A stretch of 64,000 bases of DNA, from assembly GCA_905182985.1 (NCBI GenBank), contig CAJJDN010000075.1, positions 30,488 through 94,487 of the forward strand, given 5' to 3'. Source of the stretch: Paramecium sonneborni (taxonomy: Eukaryota > Ciliophora > Oligohymenophorea > Peniculida > Parameciidae). How positions within the stretch are numbered: the first letter of the stretch is position 1; each line of letters opens with the position of its first letter. A program made the position numbers and the translations under genes. This document shows, piece by piece, positions 49,861 through 61,859 of this stretch. A model generated the notes under the pieces. That model worked only from the letters and a program-made list of their open reading frames with translations, did not search any database and was not told the DNA's origin.

Positions 49861-51963
49861 AATTTTCGTAAATATTTTGAAAGAGGATCCTAATTTTTAT
49901 ATAAGTTCCAAGCCCATAATCATTTTCCTGGAATGGAAGTATTATTTTTAAAACCATCTCCTTAGTAAATTCTATAAATAACAGAAGTATCCTTACCAGA
50001 AACATTTATCATGAATAGTACAACATGATTTCCTATGACCTAGACATTATAAAATGCTGAGATTGTTTTAAGCAATATAAAACATTAAATAAAATGGAAT
50101 ATCTTGTTAAAAATCATATTAAACGATAAATCTAACAATAAACTTATGAACTAAATTTTATCCGAATAAAATATTAGATAAGCAAAAATGTTGGAATTTT
50201 GATTGACTATTTTGTAATTTAAAAGAAAGTTGAAAACTGACAAAAGAGATTCTATGCAATACTATTAATTAGTTTTGTGGATCCATTCTAATATTAAATT
50301 TAAATGGCTTTTATTACTAGATCTAACAAGTAAATTAATCTTAAATTAATTTGTTCCAATAGATCATTAATGATACATAGATTAAAGATTATTTAGCAAG
50401 TGTTGCTGCATCTACATTGTAATTGATTAATTTCTATAAAATCCAAAGACTATCATTGTATTAAATTGAAAATCATTATCAATATTGAATTTTAGTTAAC
50501 AATTTATTTAAATTAAATAAAATGGACAAATTACCTATTGGATATATAAAAGGAAAGGGAAATGTAATCAATTCATTTTACATCATCAGCCGTTAGATAA
50601 AAAGGTTCCAAAAAATAAAAAATATGACTATGTCAAATAAACTCTAAATACAGGACCAACAGTTCGGGATATTGAGGTTATTAGCAATTAGACAATAGCA
50701 AAAAAGAGATCTGAGATTTTCAAACGAATAAAATGTTCCACAGTATTGAAACTTATTAGTGTACTTAATATTTAATTTTTAGGAAGAACCTGTATAAGAA
50801 TCAATACATAATATAATTGATTAATAAGAATAAGATCAATTGAAATAATTTGANAATATTATTACATAAGTTTTATATGCTGCTGGTAAAGATTTACTTC
50901 AAAATATTATCCTAGAAAGTAATATAATATCATTTATCATACAATGATACAATTTTTTCATGTAGAACTAAATTTTCGTAAATATTTTGAAAGAGGATCC
51001 TAATTTTTATATAAGTTCCAAGCCCATAATCATTTTCCTGGAATGGAAGTATTATTTTTAAAACCATCTCCTTAGTAAATTCTATAAATAACAGAAGTAT
51101 CCTTACCAGAAACATTTATCATGAATAGTACAACATGATTTCCTATGACCTAGACATTATAAAATGCTGAGATTGTTTTAAGCAATATAAAACATTAAAT
51201 AAAATGGAATATCTTGTTAAAAATCATATTAAACGATAAATCTAACAATAAACTTATGAACTAAATTTTATCCGAATAAAATATTAGATAAGCAAAAATG
51301 TTGGAATTTTGATTGACTATTTTGTAATTTAAAAGAAAGTTGAAAACTGACAAAAGAGATTCTATGCAATACTATTAATTAGTTTTGTGGATCCATTCTA
51401 ATATTAAATTTAAATGGCTTTTATTACTAGATCTAACAAGTAAATTAATCTTAAATTAATTTGTTCCAATAGATCATTAATGATACATAGATTAAAGATT
51501 ATTTAGCAAGTGTTGCTGCATCTACATTGTAATTGATTAATTTCTATAAAATCCAAAGACTATCATTGTATTAAATTGAAAATCATTATCAATATTGAAT
51601 TTTAGTTAACAATTTATTTAAATTAAATAAAATGGACAAATTACCTATTGGATATATAAAAGGAAAGGGAAATGTAATCAATTCATTTTACATCATCAGC
51701 CGTTAGATAAAAAGGTTCCAAAAAATAAAAAATATGACTATGTCAAATAAACTCTAAATACAGGACCAACAGTTCGGGATATTGAGGTTATTAGCAATTA
51801 GACAATAGCAAAAAAGAGATCTGAGATTTTCAAACGAATAAAATGTTCCACAGTATTGAAACTTATTAGTGTACTTAATATTTAATTTTTAGGAAGAACC
51901 TGTATAAGAATCAATACATAATATAATTGATTAATAAGAATAAGATCAATTGAAATAATTTGA
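49745..51963. repeat. N-flanked direct duplication 7 (49745-50853 = 50855-51963)
   Basis: An 1109-bp segment with offset 1110 abuts the N at 50854. Copy 1 contains the first exons of the CEP41-like gene (ATG at 50522). The stretch before that ATG (about 49861-50521, again 50971-51631) has frames of 50-60 codons on both strands but nothing recognisable. Confidence 0.9.
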
Positions 51964-52626
51964 TACTTAGAGTTAATATAGTCAAAAAACAAGATTTACT
52001 GAAGTCTCTTAAGTTTCTGCAATTACTTTTGCAACTGAATAACTTGGTCTTAGTGATTAATCTGAATTTCTCCTTATTGATTTAAGAGATCAAGACGAAT
52101 ATTAAATGTATCATATAAAAGAAGCTATCAATTTCCCTGCTCCATATCTCAGATAAGATAAGCTTACTCAATAAATTTATAGATTTGTAAGTTTTTATCA
52201 TAAAATCTAATAATAGAAAAATTAAGAAGGCAAACTAATTATTATCTATCATTTTGATGAAAAGAATGGTATACCATCAGCTACCCTCTTTGCAGAAAAA
52301 GGATTTGAAAATGTTTACCTTCTAAGTGGAGGAATAGAAAAGTTTCTCTAAAATTATCCAGAGGGTGTCATTGGAACTAAAGTACCTTCTATTCCAAAAC
52401 CAGAATGTAATCTTTAATATAAATAAGTTATTCAGAAAATCCAAACAAAATTATTAAGAGGTCAAATTATTTGGAAAGCGAATCTTAAATAAATAAATCA
52501 GAAAAAGCTATTAGTGATACAAAATCATAAATTAGCTAAAAATCAAAAATTACTCGATAATCAAGTACTTAAAAATAACAATAATAATAACAATAGCAAT
52601 AGAATTCATAGTTCATAGATAAATGA
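51632..52626 (+). CDS. CEP41-like rhodanese-domain protein
   Basis: 294 residues; introns 51674-51699, 51871-51892, 52187-52216 and 52427-52458 (32 nt). The N-terminus has the conserved CEP41 leader KNKKYDYVKQTLNTGPTVRD. The rhodanese domain spans about residues 120-220: FLLIDLRDQDEYQMYHIKEA, INFPAPYLRQDKL, GKLIIIYHFDEKNG, GFENVYLLSGGIEKFLQNYP and EGVIGTKVPS. The active-site position after IIIYHF lacks Cys, as expected for this non-sulfurtransferase group. A Gln run encoded by TAA/TAG/CAA codons precedes the end. CEP41 is a basal-body/cilium protein needed for tubulin glutamylation in animals. The truncated duplicate is at 50522-50853. Confidence 0.88.
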
Positions 52627-52646
52627 TTTTTATTAATAAATTAATT

Positions 52647-53106
52647 ATGTAGTAATTATAAGAATCTCATTCTTAATCAGATTTTAAGCTCCCTTCTATA
52701 GATATTCATACTACTCATCGACTTCCTATTAAAATGAATCCTAGTTATAGATTAAAATACACAAATCCAATAAGAGTTCAATATCTAAGATTTTTAGATC
52801 GAAGAAGTTTGGATGAAAAATTAAATGAACCATTTTGTCTAGAAAAATTCGCTAAAATAAACAATTACTCATATGAAAAGAGTTATGAATAGTAAGCCAA
52901 TCTATCTTAAAATTTTAAGTCAATAACAATCTAGAAAACCATAGAAAAAAACTTAACCATTATAAAAATAAGTATATCGTAAACCAACAATGAGATATTT
53001 CAATCCAGAAGACTCAGAAGTACGTTAAGATGATATGGATTTAATTTTAAATCCAAAATCCAATAAACATGTAACTTCTAATAGCAAAGTCTTTATTTCT
53101 GAATGA
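52647..53106 (+). CDS. Small basic protein of unknown function, one-base frameshift
   Basis: About 152 residues if one base is dropped in the A4/T4 stretch at 52909-52916. The N-terminal part reads MQQLQESHSQSDFKLPSIDI and RFLDRRSLDEKLNEPFCLEK; the C-terminal part reads KPTMRYFNPEDSEVRQDDMD and ends SNSKVFISE. Both parts look coding and lie in frames one base apart. No family is recognised. It starts 20 bp after the stop of the CEP41-like gene on the same strand. Confidence 0.5.
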
Positions 53107-53423
53107 ATTTGCTGCTAAAATAAATTAAATTTTATTAATTTTGATTTCATTTTTATATATTATGGGTAATTAACCTTATTCCTGATTATTCTTTTCACAA
53201 TTATTTTTGATAACTATTTTTATATATCTTGAATAAAATTGATGTATCATTGTTTTTGTAAATGAATTCATAATAATACGATTAATAATTGAATTCAATA
53301 AATAATAAGTTTTGATAAAACTTTAATTTTGAAGATAAATTAGAGATATAAATCTATATTTTATAAATTTTTAGGCTAATCTAACTCATCTTTTGAATAA
53401 TTTTCTTTAATAAATTTGTTATT
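53107..53423. other. Intergenic, 317 bp
   Basis: AT-rich spacer. Nothing is seen except the expected promoter region of the next gene. Confidence 0.4.
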
Positions 53424-55006
53424 ATGATTGGAAAGAATTGTTTAATTAAGAAGTTTAAGACTTGGAGAATACGAACATAAATATTAGTAACTCAATTAAT
53501 AACTATGATTGTATCTGTTACTATTTTGGGAATGTGCTTATTCCTTTATTTTGAAGGAATGTTTTCAGCCTTATAAAATGAAGCAGAGAAGAAATTTATG
53601 ATGAATTTCATCTATCGTTAAACAAATTCACAATTAAATGCTTATACAAGAAATCTCGAATACAGAATTCGATAAGGAATTTCAGCTATAAGTCATATAA
53701 ACCTATTGAATTAATAAATTTACTTAACAAACATGAGTTTTGTATAAAATTCTGAGCGATGTCTTTAGGATTGGTATTAAAATGGAAGTTTTGTATTGAA
53801 ATGCTAATATTGTTATGGTATTTTTGATTGTTCGAATGAAATTAAAAATCCAGAATAATATAGAAAAGAATTGCTTTAACTTTCTAATTTACTTACTTCA
53901 TTAATACCAATTCAAATAGGATTAGACATGTATTTTACATCAATTACAAAAGAATGTTATTTTTCAACTTATCCTGGTTAAGCTTTTGGAAATTATAAGC
54001 CATCACAGAGACCATGGTTTCAAAATCATATTGCAAAAAGAAATGAATCAGAATACATAATATCAGAGCCTTATGCAAATTATTTTGGAGGTGTTTACAT
54101 ATCTGGAACTACTAATTTATATGATGGTAAAAATAAGGAAAAGATAGGAATTATTGGTATTGATTTAAATTTCTCAGATATTCACTAATTAATGCAGGAT
54201 GATTAATAAATGTTAGCAATTGATAAAAAAGGAAGAATTCTGTTAAGTAAGTTTTATACAATTAATACATCTGAAGTTTATTATTTATCTAATAAAAGTA
54301 TTTTTGGTTTTGATTAATCAGATGTTAATTTAATCTTAAATCAATATATCTAATAAACAAATCAGAAGTGTGAGATTTAAATTCCTCAGACAATATGTAT
54401 TGAAAATAAAAACACAGGTATTTTGTGGTATTTTAGAGCAATGAGAATGACAGGTGACTATTATACTTTATCGATGTTTAATTAGTAAGCTTACTCTAAT
54501 TATTTTTAAACATTTAGTTCAACACTTTCTACAATTTATACTGAAATCATTACTCATTTTTTATTTGGTTTATTTACCATCATAATATCATGTTTTTTTA
54601 TTTATTTCGGTTGTTTTTTAATGCTTCAAAAACCAATCGATAAAATGATAAATTGTTTCAATAGATATTTACTTAATGGTAAATAAATAAGCTATCTTAT
54701 GTTACAAATAAATTAGTTCGATTAATTAGATAAACTTAGTTAAGCTTTTATCAGACTTATGACCAGATCTATGTCTAATAAGGATAATAGAAAGAGGATT
54801 ATAGATTAACATATGAGTGAATCAAAATACCCTATAAACTATTATGTGAATTCAAAAATAATGAATACTGATACTAAATTACTTCTTAAAGTAAATTTTT
54901 AAATATGATCTTAAAGAACTCAGAGATGAATACTTAAAGAAACTAAATGATTGATAAATTCTTTCAACTATATAGATTGGAGAATTTACAGCAAAAATCA
55001 TTTTGA
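53424..55006 (+). CDS. Cache-domain membrane sensor protein without catalytic output
   Basis: 518 residues with one 26-nt intron (54891-54916). TM helix 1 is near residues 20-45 (LVTQLITMIVSVTILGMCLF). The extracellular part of about 320 residues has dCache features: SQRPWFQNHIAKRNESEYII, SEPYANYFGGVYISGTTNL and KIGIIGIDLNFSDIHQLM. TM helix 2 is near residue 385 (FLFGLFTIIISCFFIYFGCF). The cytoplasmic tail begins with a HAMP-like segment (LQKPIDKMINCFNRYLLNG) and then about 100 residues with no kinase, cyclase or channel domain. dCache domains bind small ligands. How the signal is passed on is unknown. Confidence 0.82.
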
Positions 55007-55515
55007 CTTAAATACTCCTATATATAATTAAAAGTCAATAAGATATTATATGATATAGCTAATTAAATGATTTATTTTCTAGGCATAGTTCGTTTTCTTA
55101 AATATATTAAATTGCTATTAATATCTTTATAATAATATTCTTGCATTATTGTAATGTTGATTCCATTCCAATAAAAGAGTAGGAAATGAATAATAATTAT
55201 TTACTATAGATTTAAAGTTAATATTATAATTCCCTTCTCTTTTTTATTAGAATACAATTTTGATAAATATAAAAATTAGTTTACTTATACACAAAATATG
55301 AATAAGCAATAATAGATATTGGTTAATATAAAGATAAAAGTTATTTGTAGTATAATTGAATAAAGAATATTGAGAATTGACTAAATTTATATGAGAAATT
55401 AAGAATATTGAGTTTATAAAAATATATAGTTAATGAGTATTTAGAATAAAAAAATCCGTTTTTAATTTATAGACTTGATAAAGAGGATAAGATGGGAAAT
55501 AAATGATTAATAAAA
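55007..55515. other. Upstream region of trichocyst gene 2
   Basis: 509 bp, AT-rich, no exon seen. It must include the promoter of the downstream trichocyst matrix gene. No clear shared motif with the region upstream of 21772 was found by eye. Confidence 0.4.
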
Positions 55516-56607
55516 ATGAAATTGATTGCAACATTATTAGTTGTTTTAGTTTGTGTAAGTGCAGCTCCAAGAAACCCATTTGATTATTCAAAGAAGAGAT
55601 CTTTGACAGCAGTAATGGCTGAAGTTGAAGCAAAATTAAATAATAAATCCCCACTTGATGCCATATTAAATGTATTAAGAGATTTCAGAGATGCAGTTAA
55701 CACAGAATAAGTAAACCATGATGAAATTTATAATACATAATAAGCTGAATGTGCTTCTGAAAATGAATTCAGATCTAGATAAGTTTAAGATGCTTAAACA
55801 GTATTAAGAGATTCCACAGCTGCCTTGAATGTTTGTAATACATCAAAGATCAGAACAACAAATGTATAAGAAGTTAATTAATAATAATACTTCTCAGCAT
55901 AAGAACATTTAACATCAGTATTAACTGCTGCTGAAACTGAAGCTGGATATTTCAAGAGAAGAGGAAGAGATTATGAAGATGCTCTTCATGCTATTGATGA
56001 AGCTTAAGATATCTTAGCTACAATCTATAGTGGATCAGGATCATTTGCTGAAATCAGTAGAGTTTCAAAGAGTATGCTCTAAACTGCATTCAACATCAAG
56101 GAAACTGCTAAATTTGCACCAATCTTCTATGCCTTTGCTTAATTAGCTGCCTAAGAAGGATAATTAGATGAATCAGCACTTGAAAGAGTTGCTTAACTTT
56201 TAGATACTTTGAGATCAAATATCTAAGAAGCTTATAATGATTATACTACCTCAAATGCTGCATCTGTTGCTGCTTTCAATGATTAAAAAGAAAGAATTGG
56301 ATAAACTATTGCTAGACTTGAAGCATAAAATGAAAGATTATAAAATAAGTTAACCAACTTAGTTTAATGCATTGGAACTTAATCTGCTATTGCTTAAACT
56401 GCATCAGGTAAACTCTAAAGAAACTAATAACTTTGGGATTAAGCTTAAACTTTATGTTCAACCTTTGCCAATGAATACAATTATGCTACCTAAGCTAGAA
56501 GAAACGAACTCTAATTAGTTGCTTAATTAGAAGAAATGGTTGCTGAAAGATTCGATTAAGTTGAAGATGAAAATCACGAAAGAAATTAAAGACTTGCTTC
56601 ATATTGA
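55516..56607 (+). CDS. Trichocyst matrix protein 2
   Basis: An intron-less 363-residue precursor, clearly paralogous to 21772-22866 along its whole length. It has a signal peptide (MKLIATLLVVLVCVSAA), a short pro-region, then the shared blocks SLTAVMAEVEAKLNNKSPLD, LRDFRDAVNTE, GYFKRRGRDYEDALHAIDEA and the second helical arm (KERIGQTIARLEAQNERLQ). Small differences include extra Cys in LNVCNTSKI and LVQCIGTQ, which could add disulfides. The first paralogue has Ala at the first of these. As with the other copy, the coding part is GC-richer than surrounding DNA. Function: structural protein of the trichocyst crystal, secreted on exocytosis. Confidence 0.93.
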
Positions 56608-56811
56608 TTATTCATTTTATCAATTAGAAACATTTTTATCAATTTAATTATAATCAACTCTCCTATCTGTTTATTTATTTAATCATTTCCAATTTCAAAT
56701 TTCTAATATTCTTAACTAAAGAATCTCTTTTTTTAATATATATTATTTGTATTTTATTCCATTTCTATTTATTTATATATATATATAATAAATATTAATA
56801 ATACTAATAAT

Positions 56812-57531
56812 TCATCCTCCTAATAAGAAATTTGCAGCTTATTCTTCATCATATCCAAATCTAAGTAATGCATCCTATATAATTATTTTAACTAATAATT
56901 ACTTTAACTTTTTATTCATCTAAACCTAATGCAACTAGATTAGCAATTTTCTCATTTTATTTATTTTTTGATGCATAATTTAATGTCCATTCTCTTACTT
57001 AATTCAATTAATAAATACTTTGCTGTTTTTATAAATAATTCCTTATTTGTTTTATATTGATTAGCTACAACAGCATCTTATGGTGAATCTATATATATCA
57101 TGCTTACTCAATTACCTGGCTAAGGATCACATAATAAGGCCTATAATGACAATAAGGCTGTTCGAATTGATAACGCAGGTGACCATTCATCCTTTAATAT
57201 ATCAAGACATATAGCACCAGTTTATCTTATTAGATTATTAAAATACGATGATATATTAGGATGCCAAATTCTTGTATCGAATTTCATTTTTGGTGGTTTG
57301 TAAGGATAATCAGCAGTAAGAACAATATCAATCTAAAAATATCCACCTTAATAAGGAGTATCTGGTGATCCATTAATAAATCCTTTCCAATGAGTAATGT
57401 TATTATCAACTATTAAAATAGTTATACCATTATCTTCATTCTATTCATAATCAAAATATATATACTTTTTTTTATCTCTATTCGAAATCTTAAATTTCTT
57501 TATTGATTCTATTCTTCTGTACTTATTGCAT
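56812..57531 (-). CDS. Ubiquitin-conjugating enzyme E2 with C-terminal UBA (UBE2K-like)
   Basis: 197 residues from six exons; the five introns are 21-28 nt. The UBC fold is clear: [55 protein letters not shown] with the active-site Cys in AICLDIL, and [35 protein letters not shown] domain follows at the C-terminus ([35 protein letters not shown]). E2 plus C-terminal UBA is the layout of UBE2K/E2-25K, which makes K48-linked chains. Human UBE2K has 200 residues, the same length. It lies 28 bp upstream of the 3' end of the Rpt5 gene on the same strand side. Confidence 0.93.
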
Positions 57532-57559
57532 AAAATAATATATATATTAAATATTTCAT

Positions 57560-59126
57560 TCAAACATAATAATTTAAGCTACTTTACTTTTTCGCCTGTA
57601 CAACAGCAATACCTTCAACAAAATCTTCATGTATTAAGAATGTTCCTCCTCTATTAAGGCAATCATACCAGCTTCAGCGCTATATTATAATAAAATAAAT
57701 ACCAGACAGCTTTTATTTATGCTCCATTAAATTCATCAGTACTTCTAGCAATTTCGACATAATTAACGGTTTCTTTAGCAACAGACATTTTCCTGGAATG
57801 AATTTTTAAGATTTATGCTCTGGCTTCTTAATTTGGTAATGGGAATTCAATTTTCTATACAACCTTCCAGATCTTAATAAAGCAGGATCTAAAATATCAG
57901 GTCTATTGGTTGCTGCAATAACCTGAAATGATTAATATACATATATAGTACTTTAATTCTATCATCAGGACTAAATCCATCAAGTTAATTTAATAATTCA
58001 AGCATAGTTCTTTAAACTTCTCTATCACCATTTTTATCACTATCATATCTTTTAGTTCCAATAGCATCTAATTCATCAATAAATACTTAAGCCAATTAAA
58101 ATGCATCTCTAACCATTTTAGCTCCATCACCAATAAACATTTAAACTAATTAAGGACCAGCTAATTTTAAGAATGTAGCTTTAGTTTAAGCAATGCAAGC
58201 TCCAGCCATCATAGTTTTACCAGTTCCAGGTGGTCCATGCATAAGTACACCTTTTGGTGGTCTATTTAATTTAATAATATTACCTAATACCAATATTTTC
58301 AAATCTCTCTTTATGAACAATAGGTAAAACAATAGCTTCTCTTAATTCTTCAATCTATTTATCTAATCCACCTATATCAGTATAATCTTCTTATAGGTTT
58401 TCATCTACTTCCATAGTTTTTACTATTAATTAAATATATTTGAAATACCTCGTGCATCATATTCAGTTGGTAATTTCTCATATAACATATAGCCATCTTT
58501 ATTTATACCAATCAATTCAGCAGATTTTAATTAAGAGGCATTCAATAAACGTGTGACTGGCAAAAAGATTGTTTGTCTTGTTGTAGTCTTAATTACTACA
58601 CCTTTACCAGAAATTGTAGCATTATAGTCTGTTACAGATTAGTCTTATTAATCTTTTTCGATTGCTTCAATGTCTAATATTTTTACAATATTTGCTACAA
58701 AATAAGGCAATGTTGTCTTATTTCCACCTCATATATAAATCATTTAGTACATTCTCCTCTTTGTATTAGGTATATAATTATCTAATAGATTACACAATCC
58801 ATATATTATTTTATGTATCATAACTTATCAATGATTAAGAGTAAATTATATACAATAATTTTCAATTTTTATAATTTTTGTCATCTCATACATAAAATTT
58901 TGATCATTTATTTTTAACCAAAAGATTAAAATTAGATTGTCAATACCATCTAACTGATCTTCATATTACTTTTTATTTATCATCTCTTTTGATTGCAAAC
59001 TTTTTAATTCATGAATTCTCCTATTAATTTAACAATTTCCTCTTGTAATTATTCTAATGATAATGTTCTACTTTATGCATGATAATCTACTTTTGTTGTT
59101 TTTGCAATTCCTTTCTCTGTTTACAT
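57560..59126 (-). pseudogene. 26S proteasome ATPase Rpt5, damaged
   Basis: The domain order of Rpt5 is complete: N-terminal coiled coil (SRTLSLEQLQEEIVK; HELKSLQSKEMINK), OB region (LPYFVANIVKILDIE), Walker A GPPGTGKT, Walker B FIDELDAIG, and the C-terminal proteasome-docking HbYX motif in LNYYV. Four normal introns lie at 58423-58448, 58262-58283, 57923-57951 and 57680-57702. Damage: three one-base frameshifts (about 59026-59030, 57851-57854, 57654-57655), loss of about 8 residues just before Walker B (FQLAQV-FIDE where KEKAPAII is expected), Asp to Tyr in the SGRLD motif, and a 219-nt non-coding interruption. With three bases restored the spliced frame is 417 codons. Either a decaying duplicate or poor sequence. 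Confidence 0.75.
58728..58946 (-). other. 219-nt interruption inside Rpt5: long intron, IES or insertion
   Basis: It separates the N-terminal coiled coil (ending YEDQLDG) from the OB region (starting GNKTTLPYF). It begins GTATTG and ends TATGAG, so GT...AG splicing would keep the frame, but it is about 7-10 times longer than every other intron here. It contains TGA in frame and is very AT-rich. A retained germline internal eliminated sequence (TA-bounded) is an alternative, but a clean TA pair giving an open frame was not found. Confidence 0.45.
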
Positions 59127-61160
59127 ATTAATTTAAATTATAACTACACTGGGGTATAATCAAAATTATCAAATATAATTTATATAAATACTAATGTATA
59201 TATTTTAATATTTATTAATCAACTACACTACCTTTCTTACTATTTCTTCTTTTTATTATACAATTTGATGACATTTTAATAATTGTATGACAGTTTATAA
59301 TTATAAAAAAGTTCTATGTACAAATTCTTAATTCATCTATCAATTAAATTACATTTATGAAATTTTAAGATAATTATTAATTTATTTATTCTATTTTACT
59401 AAGAGCAACTCTCCTTTTATAAGATTAATTTTATCTATTCTTTCTTATGCTTTCTATTTTGGACTGTTATTGTTGATTTTAAACTTAAATTTTTTGTGAA
59501 ACAGTCTTTTCTTAATGATATTGAGTATAAAAGTATTAATATTATATTTCTAAAATTTAAATTTAAAGTATACGTCTCATTAAAAGTTTTAAACTTGGTT
59601 TATTAAATTTTAATCTTATTGTTCAATTTTACTAAATTTTGAGTAAATTATACATTATGATTTAATTCTAAATCTTATTCAAATTTACTGAATTATATTT
59701 CCACAATAATAAGTTGAAATAGTATTTTTTTATTTGAATTCAAAAAAATTATCTTCTAAAGTTTATTGTGACCTTTTTAAATTGATTCATTACTAATATT
59801 TTTAATAAATTATAACTAAATTGAATATTATATTATAATTTCATTTTAATCAATTTTAAAGTACTCATAAAAAATGTTATTCAAGATTTTAAACAACCTT
59901 CAAAAAGCTTGACTTTATTTAAATTTTCCATCTTTACGAATCCAAAATTGGTTTCAATGATGAATAATCATAAATTCCTGTTATTAAANTCATAACTTAT
60001 CAATGATTAAGAGTAAATTATATACAATAATTTTCAATTTTTATAATTTTTGTCATCTCATACATAAAATTTTGATCATTTATTTTTAACCAAAAGATTA
60101 AAATTAGATTGTCAATACCATCTAACTGATCTTCATATTACTTTTTATTTATCATCTCTTTTGATTGCAAACTTTTTAATTCATGAATTCTCCTATTAAT
60201 TTAACAATTTCCTCTTGTAATTATTCTAATGATAATGTTCTACTTTATGCATGATAATCTACTTTTGTTGTTTTTGCAATTCCTTTCTCTGTTTACATAT
60301 TAATTTAAATTATAACTACACTGGGGTATAATCAAAATTATCAAATATAATTTATATAAATACTAATGTATATATTTTAATATTTATTAATCAACTACAC
60401 TACCTTTCTTACTATTTCTTCTTTTTATTATACAATTTGATGACATTTTAATAATTGTATGACAGTTTATAATTATAAAAAAGTTCTATGTACAAATTCT
60501 TAATTCATCTATCAATTAAATTACATTTATGAAATTTTAAGATAATTATTAATTTATTTATTCTATTTTACTAAGAGCAACTCTCCTTTTATAAGATTAA
60601 TTTTATCTATTCTTTCTTATGCTTTCTATTTTGGACTGTTATTGTTGATTTTAAACTTAAATTTTTTGTGAAACAGTCTTTTCTTAATGATATTGAGTAT
60701 AAAAGTATTAATATTATATTTCTAAAATTTAAATTTAAAGTATACGTCTCATTAAAAGTTTTAAACTTGGTTTATTAAATTTTAATCTTATTGTTCAATT
60801 TTACTAAATTTTGAGTAAATTATACATTATGATTTAATTCTAAATCTTATTCAAATTTACTGAATTATATTTCCACAATAATAAGTTGAAATAGTATTTT
60901 TTTATTTGAATTCAAAAAAATTATCTTCTAAAGTTTATTGTGACCTTTTTAAATTGATTCATTACTAATATTTTTAATAAATTATAACTAAATTGAATAT
61001 TATATTATAATTTCATTTTAATCAATTTTAAAGTACTCATAAAAAATGTTATTCAAGATTTTAAACAACCTTCAAAAAGCTTGACTTTATTTAAATTTTC
61101 CATCTTTACGAATCCAAAATTGGTTTCAATGATGAATAATCATAAATTCCTGTTATTAAA
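58818..61160. repeat. N-flanked direct duplication 8 (58818-59988 = 59990-61160)
   Basis: An 1171-bp segment with offset 1172 abuts the N at 59989. It includes the N-terminal exon of Rpt5, which therefore recurs at about 60114-60298. The remainder (59127-59988 and its copy) is AT-rich with no gene seen. Confidence 0.9.
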
Positions 61161-61859
61161 TCTTAACAATCTCGATTTTAAGGTATATCAATTAATTAAA
61201 TATTCTAATTGATTATTAATTATTTTTATATTAATTCTATTTTCATTTTGTTTCTGATTATCTTCAGTCTTGAAAATAAATTCAAGTATTATATTGCTTA
61301 TACAAATTTGATATTTAATAATATCAATTATTTTTTTTTCTATTAAAATTCCTCTCATAAACTTATGTCCTTGATTTTCATTATTAATATTAATTATAAT
61401 TTATAAATGTTAAATTAAGAATCTTTTTTAGAAATACAATTATTTTTTAGTAGAAATTTTAAAAAAATCGATTAAGAATTAAGAATATTTTCTTATTGAA
61501 ATCAATTAAAATCACAGAATATTAGTTGTTTTTGGTTTAATTATTTGATTAAAAAGTCAAAAATAAACAGAAAATATGAACAAAGTAAAAATTACAAGAT
61601 AAATTTTTTCTTGTATTTCTTTTTATTCCATAAATATTATAATGATTTATTAATAATAAAACTACTTTATAAATAAATAAAATAAATTAAATCTGTTAAA
61701 ATTTATTGCCTCATCAAAGAAAGAAGTTTATATAAATGAATTCTTAAAAAGAATAGGACTTTATATTAGATATATGATTTTTATAAACTTTTAAACTAGA
61801 TATTTTGGTGTTTATAAGTTAAAACTAAATTTTATTTTTGAATAATAAATATATCAAAT
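60299..61859. other. Gene-poor AT-rich stretch
   Basis: No exon-like sequence is seen on either strand. The first 860 bases repeat 59127-59988. Confidence 0.45.

Noticed and set aside
49820..51115. Identical 61-codon minus-strand frames (49820-50005 and 50930-51115)
   Set aside because: They are the same sequence in the two copies of duplicate block 7, not a gene family. No recognised motif.
55430..55654. Minus-strand 74-codon frame
   Set aside because: Antisense to the signal-peptide end of trichocyst gene 2.
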